DNA of 64,000 nucleotides, from contig OY755039.1 in NCBI GenBank assembly GCA_963576565.1, positions 27,666,602-27,730,601 of the forward strand. Direction: 5' to 3'. The stretch's first letter is position 1, and each line of letters opens with the position of its first letter. The translations under genes and the position numbers were made by a program. Below, one piece after another: positions 32,061 to 42,998 of the stretch. The notes beneath the pieces are model-generated. The model was not told the origin of the DNA. It saw nothing but the letters and a program-made list of their open reading frames with translations, and made no database searches. This DNA is from Aspidapion aeneum (taxonomy: Eukaryota > Arthropoda > Insecta > Coleoptera > Brentidae).

Positions 32061-32977
32061 AATAAAAAGAGGTGGAGTAATGACCAAAATTGATTAAAAA
32101 ACACCTAACAAAAAAATTGGGTACCACTTGATTGTACAAACCTATTTTGGTTTCTATATACGGCATCAGCAGTACGGTGTCGCGTCGCCGTCGCTTGTGT
32201 AATTTTCCTCACGTGCAGAAAAAAAACATTGTCAGCTTTCTTGGCAAAATGGATATAAACTACACACTTTCCCAATTTTTTCTCTAGTTCACTTCCACAT
32301 AAAGCAGCGGAGCACTTAAGTTGAACAGAAACAACGAAAAAGGTATATTGTGCCAACCCTTTATACAGCCATTTTGTTAATGGAAACAGAAATTTACTTA
32401 AAACTTTGTGTATTCAAGACTCCGCAGCAGCTCTAAACTTAAACATCTTCCCGTGCCTGTAGTGCTTTTGTAGAGACCGGCAGAGTAATATATGACAGAG
32501 TTTTCATTGTTTGTTCCAAATGAGAAATGGTTTCGCCTGAAACTAAACGTTTTGCATAATTAACGTGGCATCATATGAAGTATTTAAACTTCGATACAGG
32601 TTGAGTAGGATAAAGGTCCTCGATTCTTAGGGACCTTTTGCAGATACTCCATTAGCTAACTTTATCCCTTATTAATGTGACATTAAACGACAGATGTCAC
32701 GTGATATTGGAAGTCCAATTTTTAACTTTTGCAGGCACAATTTTTATTTGCTATATTTTTGTTATCCTTTATTTATCTGTCAAAAGCCAGTTTTGTTTTT
32801 TGTAGGCAAAATTGATTAAACAGTTCCAAAAACAACTAGGAAAAGACTGAAAAACCATTACCAGTGAAAAACCGCCAGGAAAATATAGGATTAGGTTTGT
32901 CACATTATACACACTTCTTCTTTTTTTATACACACGTCACAGAACATTGATGACTTTTGGTTAGTTGGTGAACACTG
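32061..32977. other. Unassigned stretch
   Basis: An 83-codon minus-strand frame at 32105-32356 has no recognisable motif. No repeat partner was found. Confidence 0.35.
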
Positions 32978-34410
32978 TTTTTTTTTTAATTTTGTTTATT
33001 GACGCATATAGCATTTACAATTTTTTTTAAACATTTGATAACAATAATAGCTTAAGATTAAAACTTATAAATCACTTTTAATTGACAAAAGTATAGAACG
33101 AGAAACTAGGAGGATGACAAGCCTGGTTTTTTTCGTATTTTTTTTTAGTGGCACTAAATAACTGCTAAATAAATCTAAATCACTAAAATTTTGATTTGCT
33201 AGTCTGACAACTCTTGTTAGAGGGGAGTGGAAACCGTAATTTGTATTATGAAAGTTAATGTTAAATAATTCTGAGTTTCTGTTTCCATAAGGTACTTTTA
33301 AATTGATTTTTCCGAGGAGCTCAGGTTCGGTTCGGTTCGGTTCTATAATTGAGTTGATGACTTTAAATAAAAAACATAAATCATGAGCTTCCCTTCTCTG
33401 CTCAAGAGTTGTCAAAGACAATACATTCAAAATATCTTTATAGTTAATAATATTAGGAATATTTAATTTAAATAAAATCATTCTTAGGAACTTTTTTTGT
33501 ACTCTTTCGACCATATCGATATATTTCTTATAGTATGGAGACCACACTATGCTCGCATATTCCAAAACAGATCTAGCTATTGCACAGTAAACATTTTTTA
33601 ATATATAAATATTGTTAAAATCTTTTAAGGTTCGCCAGACTTTTAAGTGCCCTCCTGGTCGTTAACTCAATATGCACATTAAATGACAATTCGGCATCAA
33701 ACCACACGCCCAAGTCTTTAATAGCTTCAACCCTTTCTAAGCTTATATTATTTATAGAATAATCAATCTTTATTGGACTCCTCTTGCGAGAGAATGTAAT
33801 AATTTTGCACTTATCGACATTTAATTGCAAGTTGTTATTGCCACACCATTGGGCTAAATTATTCAAATCATTCTGCAATTCCCCACAGTTCCGAGTATCA
33901 ACAATTACTTTGTAAAATTTGCCATCATTACAGTAAAACATGCTCTGTATTTTCAAGACATCAGGAGCATCATTTATAAAGATATCAAAAAGAAGTGGAA
34001 AAAGATGTCCACCTTGCGGAACACCTGAGGTAACTGTAAAAGGACTGGAAATGATTTATTTTAGTTATTGGTCTTCTATTCGACAACTGGCTTTCAGTCC
34101 ATTTAAGGAAAGTTCCACCAAAACCCACAGCTTCTAGCTTTTTTAGCAAAATTTTTTGATCTACCTTACCTACGCTTTGGAGAAGTCGGTATAGATGACA
34201 TCAACCTGATGCCGCCCCTCCAAAGCGACCAACAAGTGTTGTTGGTAAGTTATAAGATTTGTGACCGTGGACCTACCGGCCACAAATCTATGCTGATATG
34301 GTGATATTATATGCTTGAAAGCTGGAGTAACTGTCTGTGTTACTATTTTCTCAAAGACCTTGGAAATCACAGAAATTCTTGTTATAGCTCTATAATTTGC
34401 CAAACAACAG
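32978..34410 (-). pseudogene. Jockey-type LINE RT and C-terminus, decayed
   Basis: The minus strand encodes NYRAITRISVISKVFEKIV (RT block 1, 34400), RFVAGRSTVTNL, and VDVIYTDFSKA (catalytic Asp block, ~34185). A region follows where the (Y/F)ADD motif has decayed to MFYCNDGKFYKV (~33945). Then come NLQLNVDKCKIITFSR and IKDLGVWFDAELSF, and the C-terminal LEYAS-type block MEYASIVWSPYYKKYI with RVQKKFLR. The A-rich 3' tail ends near 32978. Deletions and frame changes occur near 34165, 33960 and 33600. The upstream endonuclease is absent. Confidence 0.8.
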
Positions 34411-35305
34411 TCAGCTCTGCAATGATTTGTTGCTTGCTTATTTGGGATACAATATTGTGTGATACATCAAAATTTTGGGAAAAAATCGTAGAATATGAAT
34501 TTTTATGGTAGGGGTTGGCGCTTTTACAAAAAATTAATACTCGGGTTAGTTTCACCTTGGTTTTGGTTTGGCTATTTTTCAGCATTTTCGAAAATAATTT
34601 AACCATCTATACCCCATAGGAGGGTGTCATAAACTCCCAAATTAGGAGCTTTAATTTGATGTATCCCTAATCTATATCGTCTCAAAAATAACACCCCTAC
34701 AGGTTATTAAAATAGGAGTAGTTTCTTAAAAGTAAAGTGATTTTTTCTCAAAAACCGCAAATTTTTTAAAAAAACTTCTTGAAATCAATCTTGTAGAGAT
34801 TGAAACTGCCTACAAAAAAATATATAACCTAGCTCCCTAGGTTGAATTTGTAGCTGTCCAGGACAGCTTCAATTTATGACCTTAGGAAAAATCTATGTTT
34901 TTAGAATATAAAACACAGATTTCTTGACAACCAATATGAGATACGTCAAAATTGATTATGACATTTATTATAGCCCGTAAAATTTCCAATTGACGGATGT
35001 ATGACACAGCTACATAGCTATATGAACACGACTAACAGCAGCTTTTATAATAGCATTTTTTTTTCGGTCAAAGAAAAGTTTTCTGTTTGCAGCAAAACTT
35101 ATATCCAGATCAATTATCTTATAAACGATGTGCTTAAATGCTATGAAGCTTATATAAGTATAGCTGTCCTTAAAATTTTCATGGTCGCCCGACATTTTCA
35201 TTATAAAGTGAAACTTGGTTTTAGCTTTATAAAGCTAGAAAATTTTCACAAATTCCAGAAAATTGAAGCTAAATTCAGCACTAATTTAAGCAATTTGCCG
35301 CTTAT
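34411..35305. other. Unassigned AT-rich stretch
   Basis: The ACCTAGCTCCCTAGGTT palindrome near 34839 is the only structure noted. Open frames are short and without motifs. Confidence 0.4.
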
Positions 35306-35435
35306 GGCCCCGATCGTTTGAGGACCTGCTGATTGAACACCAACCGTTTGGCGCAAACCTTTTGAGCGCTATCAATTTGAGCGAAGATCATTTGGACGAT
35401 CAACATTTGGGCGCTGAACATTTGGGCAATAGCCC
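35306..35435 (+). repeat. Word array GATCAACATTTGGGCGCT
   Basis: Six to seven degenerate 16-19-nt words of the type ATCAATTTGAGCGAAG / ATCATTTGGACG / ATCAACATTTGGGCGCT. It belongs to the same general style as the arrays at 6065, 24420, 41270 and 60930. No core palindrome is nearby. Confidence 0.65.
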
Positions 35436-35689
35436 TAAACAAGATAAAATAATAATACCTTGACACCCAGTTTTTTGCGATGTTTGGACTTCTGCTGTTA
35501 TGGCGACGACCACTAAGACAGCTATACTTAATAAACCCAACATTTTGACCCCAACCTAACTCAACCATTATCTTGAATTAGTTACGAGTATGTGATACAT
35601 CATTTAGTAAAGTTTTGTATAAAATTTCTATAAAATGTTTAGTTTTAGATAAAACATAATAACTTTGGTTAATTTTTCATATATATATA

Positions 35690-36428
35690 CAGTGTGTCCC
35701 CGGATGGAGTTGACAAGAGGAAAAAATCCTATAGTTTTGATTTTACGAAAAAAACTCACTCTTTATTAAAAATTCTGCTTGTTAAAAAATTAATTTGCCA
35801 TAATAAAATCTTTGATAAGATGTACAGGGTGCTATCAAGTTAAGAAACAATTAATTAATAAGAGGAGAAAAATCTTTATTTTTAATTTCACGAAAAAGAT
35901 TACTCTTTATAATGTGACATTGATAGATTTATTTTGTTGATTGTCATAATAATTTTTAAGTAATAGGTTTTTCATTCTACAAAATGTTTACAAAAGCAGA
36001 ACGGATTGTTCTTTCATTAAATGTTTAACTTTTATTTTATGTTGTGATACAAACAAAACAATTTTGTTTACATAGCATTTTGCTTTACCGAATAAATACG
36101 GTCCCCTTCCTCTTGGATTATTTTATGTTTCTTAATTCAATAACAACCTGTATTTCTAATCAAAGATAGTAATATCATTATCTCAGTTTTTTGACAAGCA
36201 GAATTTTTTATAGTGTGATATTTTTCGTGAAATTAAAAATAAAGATTTTTCTTTCCTTATTAATTATATGTTTCTGAAATTGATAACACATTGTACATCT
36301 AATTAAAGATTTTATTATGGTAGTATTAATTTTTCAACAAGCAGATTTTTTATAAATAAGAAGTTTTTTTCGTAAAATCAAAAATAAAGAATTTTTTCCT
36401 CTTGTCAACTCCATCCGGGGACACACTG
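35690..36428. mobile_element. Palindromic mariner-type MITE, 739 bp
   Basis: Ends CAGTGTGTCCCCGGATGG are exactly inverted at the other side, each flanked by TA. The arms extend far inward (GAGTTGACAAGAGGAAAAAA, then AATCTTTGATAAGATGTAC) and contain an internal ~125-bp subrepeat around each TTTCACGAAAAA block. No coding region. Confidence 0.9.
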
Positions 36429-37540
36429 TATTGTGGAAATACATAGAAAATGAGGTTCTCTCTTTATGTATCTAATGATTGAACTACCTGTCTTTGATAT
36501 TTATTATTTGCTTTAAATAAAGCAAAGATAAAAGATTTCCTTGAGTACATTTTGATTGGTATTTCTAGAAATATACCGCACACTTTTTCTATATTTGAAT
36601 TCCAAATTGGGCGAGAAAATGTCGTAACTTTAAACGACCCTTGCGATTCCCCAATATTATGCACATGGTCTCCCCGATCACGGCATCCGCAGTTAGAACC
36701 ATATGTGTGCTCCCCTTTATTCGACTTTAGTTACCTATATTTTTTCGGGAAGACTATTGAACCTTTTATTTATCATATTATATGGCTGTATACACTGAGA
36801 AATAAATCTTGATTTAATAAGTAGTGTGAAGGTATCTGAGGGCACGGCAGTGCCCGGCCAAGTCTGCACAACTGCTATACCATCCTTTCTTGAAACATTT
36901 CAGCCCATATTTGTCCTATCTAAAAATCTACTTCGGAATGAGCTACGAAACTCAAACTTTACAACATTGCAACAAATAGTAGTAGATCTTCATAGAGTTA
37001 ATAACCCCTCCAAGTTTCATGAACTTCCATAAAGCAGTAAAGCAGTTACGAAATTTCAAAAAACGTCGAAATTGCCACTCACTCACTCACTCACTCATGT
37101 ATAGATCATTAAAATTCTACTGTACTTCCAGACATGCTACAAAGCTGAAATTAAGACCAAACCCTTGGAAAAATTAACAAACCCCAAAATTCTAATTTAC
37201 TCCCCTCCCCTATACATTTAAAGTTATGTAAAAGTAACATTGCCCACTTCCAGAACCGCTAGCTTGATAGGAACTATCGAAAAAAAATTTAAAACCCCAA
37301 AGTTTTAATTTACTTTCTTCCTCTATAAAGTTGTGTAAAAGTAACATTGTCCACTTCCAGAAACGTTAGAGAGCTGCGCTTTGGAAGGCCAATAGGAACT
37401 ATGATAAAACCATGGAAAAATTTAAAAACCTCAAAATTTTTAATAAGGCATAACAAAAGTATTGAAAAATATTCCGCATATTTTACAACTTTAAAACTTC
37501 GATATTATCCAAATCCTTTAAAAAAGGAGTGAAATCATAC
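36429..37540. other. Unassigned, with ACTC microsatellite
   Basis: A (CACT)n run lies at about 37077-37098 after the CCGGCCAAGTCTGCACAAC block. The CACTTCCAGAAMCG-type segment occurs twice (37247 and 37349) about 100 bp apart. The frames at 36552-37032 have no motif. Confidence 0.45.
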
Positions 37541-37897
37541 CAAAAACATTTTATGTAAAAAAAGCCAAGTACGCGAAAATGGTATTCCATAAAAAGAATT
37601 GAGATAAAAGTAAAGTCAAGTTCTCTAATACAAATTTCAAACACTTCTTCTTCTTAACACTTTGGAAATGTTTTTCTACACTTGGCTATTACGGCTGCAA
37701 ATGACCCTAAGGCACAGTGCTAAATTGAACAGAAAGAAGTTTGGCTGTAATAGCAAAGTTTAAAAAAACATTTCCAAACTAGTAAGAACCTTTCATTTTG
37801 AAATTTGTATTAGAGAATTGGCTTTACTTTTATCTCAATTCTTTTTACGGAATACCATTTTCGCGTACTTGGCTTTTTTTTACATAAAATGTTTTTG
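37541..37897. mobile_element. Palindromic MITE, 357 bp
   Basis: CAAAAACATTTTATGTAAAA at the left is inverted at the right. The match continues through AGCCAAGTACGCGAAAATGG and AGAATTGAGATAAAAGTAAA for at least 110 bp each side. No coding region. Confidence 0.85.
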
Positions 37898-38488
37898 TTA
37901 TAATATTTGATTTCCAAAATATTAATTTTTAAATTTTATTTACTCTGTTTTTATGTTTGTTTTTTATTTTTTACAAACATAATCCATCAAACAACGGTTA
38001 TTATAATCATATATATTTAGTTTTCTTTAACTTTGCTTTTATCCCATACACCGATAAAGCACTATACAATCCCAAATCGTTCATAAGTGGACCTGGGAGC
38101 CGAAACATATATATGTAGGTATATCCAAAGATGTAGGCCTGAGATATTTTATGGATCCTGTCTTGGCCCTTTTCTCATGTTACGGGCACTTAAGACCGGT
38201 GCCCGATCTGTTTGCCAATCTTCCTTCAATTTTCTCAATTTTTCTTTCTATCGTGAAAAACTGCCGGCCGAAATCCATCCAAATTCAGATAAAAATAAAC
38301 AATGTTTGACGTTCATCCTTTTTGCCTTCTTTTTGTTCTGCTGACGGTAGCATTGTTATAAAAAGTTATAATTTTTTCTCTCTATTGCTTGCAGTAGTTT
38401 TTTTCTAATTTAACTCTTAAACTGAAGGAGTGCTCATAGTTTGCTATAATAATAAAAAATTACAGCTGGTCTACTTTTAAAATTATTA
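37898..38488. other. Unassigned stretch
   Basis: One 85-codon plus-strand frame (38087-38344) has no recognisable motif. GGGCACTTAAGACCGGTGCCC near 38184 is a small inverted repeat. Confidence 0.4.
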
Positions 38489-38496
38489 TGAAACAT

Positions 38497-39566
38497 CAGT
38501 GGCGGCTGGTGACGTTATAAATTGGGGGGGGGGATAAATTTATATTGCATGAAAAAGGAGATAAATAAACTTACCTTAACAATTTTATTTTAGCATTTTA
38601 CAAACAAGCAGCTACTTGGTCTAGTGTTTAGTATATTCGCCCTTCTTTTACATGCGCTAAGTGCTTGGATTAGTACCAGTTTCAGACTCCTCATGGCCCC
38701 GTAGAGCAACCTCAAAAATCCCACAGAATTTTAAACAGTCTATTAACCTACTATATATATTTCTTGCCACATTTTCATTACCTATGTTCGGACATGTTTT
38801 GCCTATAGGCACTACTCAATTGGCACCTAAAATTGGTCTTGCCTAGCACAGAAAATTCTATGTGGTTATTTAAATAAGTCGCACTTACTTTGTGTCTTTA
38901 ACATTCCACTATAGTGCTAGAGATCACACACAACCAGTTTTCAGCATCGTTTAATTTTTTATGACTTGCGCTAAAATTTTGAATAATTTTTAGGATTTTT
39001 AGGTCAGGTCTATGTGGCCCTAAAGATTTTATTTGTAATTATAAAGTTCATATGTCAACGTATTTAAATTTGCACAGTTAATTATGTAATCGACGGTATT
39101 TATTTCCATTTTATAAACAAACGATAACAAAAACAATGACGTGACCGGCAATGCTTTTTACTACTGACTTAGCCCAAATCAAAACAAACTCATACTCATA
39201 CACTAAAGATAGAACCGGCATCGTGTAGAAGGTCAACGGACGTGTCCGCACGATGATGATGGCCGACTTCAACCAAAAAACACATTCCTCCCGCTTCCGC
39301 TTGAGAACATCAACCCATACCCCTCTGAAAAACGGGTGAAATTGAAACCTTGCCCCGCACGGCGTTGCCGGCTTGTAATTATTTACGCTAAAAAAGTTTA
39401 CCCAATTAATCGCTTGATGTTAACCACAGCTAATAAAAAGAACTACATAATCATGTCGTAAGGGAAGATTTAACTTTTTTTAAATAAATCAATAAAAATA
39501 CTGTTTGTTGTCAAAATTTGGGAGGGCCCTACCCCGCCGTTGCCCTCCTTGTAGCAGCCGCCACTG
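38497..39566 (-). mobile_element. hAT derivative, 1070 bp, 8-bp TSD, internally deleted
   Basis: TIRs CAGTGGCGGCTGGTGACG (left) and, inverted, CAGTGGCGGCTGCTACAAGG (right). TGAAACAT (38489-38496) and TGAAACAC (39567-39574) form the 8-bp duplication. Content matches the hAT copies at 15105 and 52901 on the minus strand, including the start of the TTF zinc-finger region (38700-38880), but the transposase body is deleted. It is the copy that defines both ends of the family. Confidence 0.92.
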
Positions 39567-39810
39567 TGAAACACCCGAGCGCGCTTTTAAAAACATCGAT
39601 TCTTTTAATAATGGTTGATTCTCAGGAGATGTCAACTTTTATTGTTCACCAACTAAAAAACTTGTATTTTTCGTAAATAGTGTTCAATAGGAATATAAAA
39701 TATTTCTAAAATGTGTATGTGTATTGTATGTGTGTGTGTATTGTACCCCAAAAAATAAATACATTTTTTTAAATACCATCCATATATCCACGATTTTTGA
39801 CAAACCTTTA

Positions 39811-39892
39811 CAGGAGGTGACGGACAAACGTGTTTGTTTATTTGTTGCATAATGATTTATGTCACTCAGCGCTGACAACATAAATTATTTGA
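39811..39892 (+). repeat. Direct repeat pair, left member
   Basis: CAGGAGGTGACGGACAAACG through GACAACATAAATTATTTGAG is repeated in the same orientation at 41005-41086 with about ten changes. The pair brackets the TIR element at 39939-40899. Confidence 0.75.
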
Positions 39893-39938
39893 GTAAACGA
39901 TAATGAACTTGGAATAAAATAACATAACCAAAAAATGT

Positions 39939-40899
39939 AGCTGCGTTCGGTATTTGCATCTCAGACGTAACGGATTTTTCGTCACGTGATTACAGATTAG
40001 TCTGAACAAATTGGAATTAACGAACGATCCAGATCAAATCGATCAAATTTTTATAAATGGTTATAACCTTAAATATAACCAAAAATATTATGTTAGCCCG
40101 CGGTTAGAAAAACGATAACTGCAATGGACTGTAAATATTTTAATTAATGAAAGCCCGAACAAACATAAATATATTGATATGAAATTACGAAATAATCAAA
40201 CGTCCATAGGTTAATTGTTGGTGCCACACAACGGCAATCAGAGACAAGGCACTCACCAGTTTGCAGCCAATTTCTCCACGTTCCAAGGGGCCCCTGACTG
40301 GATCTAATGATGTCACCACGTAGCTGAAGGGCTGAAGTTTCTAGTTCTATGCTTCAGTACACCAAAATCGAGCACTTTCAGGTGTAGAAATTTGAAATAG
40401 TTGGAGAACGAAATTAACACGCCATTTCTCGAGGCGATTGACAAAGGATGTCTCTGGTTGTTGGTGCGCATGTCCAAATGCGCGAAATGCACTCTGTCCT
40501 TCATCCAATTGTGTGGTTTTAAAAAGTTAAAAACAACCGCGAAATTTAGCGGGAGCTAACAATATTATGCATTGCAACTCACGCCAAGCTATAATTTTGA
40601 CAAAATTTTCCTGTGATGTCGGAAATTTATATAATTTGTTGTCTTCAACATCAAATAATTCGATTTCAATCTTTTTACATAAAAAAATTATTTTTGTAAA
40701 CAAAACAAATACACAACATAAGTCACAATCTCAGAATAATCTGCTTCGTCGATCAAAATGTACGGAGCAACCAGATTTACGTCCGACTAGTCTGAGCAGA
40801 ATTACCGAACGATTCAGATCTACCTCCCCTAGATCTAGATGGAATTAACGAACGATTTCGATCAAAAAGATTAATCCGATGTAAATACCGAACGCAGCT
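39939..40899. mobile_element. DNA element with AGCTGCGTTCGGTATTT TIRs, 961 bp
   Basis: AGCTGCGTTCGGTATTTGC at the left end and its inverse at 40881-40899. Subterminal AATTAACGAACGAT blocks occur on both sides (40015-40040 and 40845-40855). Superfamily unknown. The 93-codon frame inside (40567-40848) has no motif. Confidence 0.65.
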
Positions 40900-41004
40900 T
40901 GTGCGTTTGAGTCACTTTGATGGGTTTGTCGCGTCTCTCAAATTTATGTAAGTCAAAATCGAAGGACGGAAATATCGGTCCTCTAGAATCTAGCCTTGTT
41001 TACA

Positions 41005-41086
41005 GGAGGGGCGGACAAACGTGTTTGTTTATATGTTGCATAATGATTAATGACACTCACCGCTGACAACATAAATTATTTTAGTG
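41005..41086 (+). repeat. Direct repeat pair, right member
   Basis: Same sequence as 39811-39892, at a distance of about 1.19 kb. Either a segmental duplication or the ends of an unrecognised element. Confidence 0.75.
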
Positions 41087-41095
41087 AAATGCCAC

Positions 41096-41190
41096 TAACC
41101 AAACCAGCATATTAAAAAAAAACTTTCAGGACTTCTTTCCCGGGATCCTAGAGGGTGTGAATCTAAACCGAATCGAACGGAACCGAAATG
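41096..41190 (+). repeat. Half copy of the core palindrome, locus 4
   Basis: ACCAGCATATT, an A-run, CTTTCAGGACTTCTTTCCC, GGGATCCTAGAGGGTGTG and AACCGAATCGAACGGAACC. Left half only. Confidence 0.7.
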
Positions 41191-41269
41191 TATTATGCAA
41201 CAAAAAGTAATAAATATCGGCAACTTTATTTTGACCACTATAATCCAAGAGTTTTTGTAAAAATTTCAG

Positions 41270-41490
41270 CAGGCACGATTTTTAATGTTGCGCGATTTTG
41301 GACTGCACTAAATATGACTGCGCGCAATTGATTCTGCGCGATATTTTCCTTGCGCGATTTTGGCCCGCGAAATTTCTGTCCGATCCATTTTCGCCTCGCG
41401 CGATTTCTACCTTGCGCGATTTTTAATTGCGCAAAATATGCTCGCGCGGTTTGCGCGCTTCATTTTGCGACATTTTGGCCGCGAACCACT
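41270..41490 (+). repeat. Word array TTGCGCGATTTTG
   Basis: About a dozen degenerate words built on GCGCGATTTT, spaced 14-19 nt (for example near 41289, 41333, 41354, 41398 and 41415). Strikingly CpG-rich for the region. Lies ~80 bp from the half core palindrome. Confidence 0.75.
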
Positions 41491-42316
41491 TTAATGGTGT
41501 CGCGTTTCAATTTTTTTAAATTATGTCATACGTACAGGGTCTCTAGTCTATGGCAGGAAAACAAAGATTTAATTTAGCTAATCTCTTCTTACCCCCCATT
41601 AAGAAGGGAGTTCCTCCATGAATAATTCAAGGCATTTAGTCTCGCTTAAATGTTCTCATTATACAAAAAAAAAAGCAGCGAAGACCGACGCGAACGAAAA
41701 AACTCCGGAAAAGAGAAAAAAAGCGATCCTTTACCTGTCGCGGCGTGCTACTCTTGTAATTTTCCGCTTGGTGTCCGAGAAATGACACTTTTAAATGGAT
41801 TAAGGGGGCGCTTTTTCAAGATGGATGCGATGTTTCCTACCCTATTTTCCACGACATCCTTAATATGCTTAAAAAACAGCTAAAGTTTAATTCAGTGATT
41901 GAATAAGACAAATTTCAGTTTTATCCATTGATGGAATTAAAACAAATTTAAATTAAAATATAATTTTTTCAGTCTTTTTAAGAAATAAATACTGGCGCCC
42001 TCTAGGATCGTAATATTGCGGCGACCCCTCCACAACTAAACTTCCAAGCTAACAACGCGCATAGACGGATACGCAGTCCTGTTATAGATATTATGAAAGT
42101 ACAACTGGCTCGTCTGCTAACAAAGATGAAAGACAATCTTAAAGATTTTACTGCCTCTTCTAAATAACCAAAAAAGAAGAAAATCCACGGTTGGCACGGG
42201 AACATTTAAAATTATTAGTTCCTTTCGTCACTTCCTACCTATCTATGTGAACTCAGTGCGGATCAGAATGAAAATTCTCCTGCAAATCAGGATAAAAATT
42301 TTGTCAGTAATATTTT
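41491..42316. other. Unassigned left flank of the BEL/Pao insertion
   Basis: A ~50-codon plus-strand frame near 42005-42165 (ATPPQLNFQANNAHRRIR onward) and an overlapping minus-strand frame have no recognised family. No splice sites convincing enough to call an exon. Confidence 0.35.
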
Positions 42317-42977
42317 TGGTGAGGTTAGGCCTTCTGTAGAAAATAAAATATACCGAAGGACCACTCGAGATAGCTCGAGAAAAACGTGGGGGAGTTAAGA
42401 GGGACTGTATCTTTCCACAGGGCTCCAACAGGGAAAAAAGAGCCTAAAAACTTAAATACTAAAAAGAGCGCAGCAATGAAAAATTATCAAGAAACGACTT
42501 ACCATTCGATGTCTTTTGTAGCTACTTGGCTGGCCAGCCCGATTATACGCGAAGTACCAGACTCTCCATTGTTCTATAGTTCAAAATGTTCCAAACACTA
42601 ATATCTAATAAACTAAAGCGTAAAATTAATAGTTTCCACAATTTTAATATAAAATGATAGCGGTGCGGTGACTTTCCTTGCACGTGGCGCGTGGTTGAGT
42701 TGTTCGCTCAGACAATCGGCGTTTTCGTCTGCTAGGCCGAATTTAGCCGCTTATCTCAAATCCTTCATTGCTGGAAGAAGCGCGCGAAGTTTTAATTTAA
42801 AATATGGAAAGATATAGCGTAAAGTAAATCAAAATAATATTCTAAAAACGCTTGTAAGCGTAGAAAATGTAACCCAAAAATATTTAAAAACTAAGAGAGA
42901 TAGCTTCTCTAATTTTAAGTGAAAATTAGAGAATATAATTATTTACAAAAATAAAAACAAGTTGGGAAACTTGTTCA
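42317..42977 (-). repeat. BEL/Pao 3' LTR (661 bp)
   Basis: For the minus-strand element this is the 3' LTR. It starts TGGTGAGGTTAGGCC and ends GGGAAACTTGTTCA on the plus strand. The 71-codon plus-strand frame inside is duplicated in the other LTR and is not a gene. Confidence 0.97.
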
Positions 42978-42992
42978 TTCGGCCCACCAAAA
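42978..42992 (-). other. Polypurine-type tract before the 3' LTR
   Basis: On the minus strand TTTTGGTGGGCCGAA lies directly before the LTR start TGAACAAG. A GGTGGGCCGAA block in this position is what I expect for BEL/Pao plus-strand priming. Confidence 0.7.
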
Positions 42993-42998
42993 TGAGCA

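Noticed and set aside
33065..33565. Independent 166-aa gene
   Set aside because: It is the C-terminal part of the Jockey-type RT, collinear with the other RT fragments upstream on the same strand.
42386..42601. 71-codon frame, exactly duplicated at 48852-49067
   Set aside because: The exact duplication is the LTR itself; the frame is antisense to the element and has no domain.
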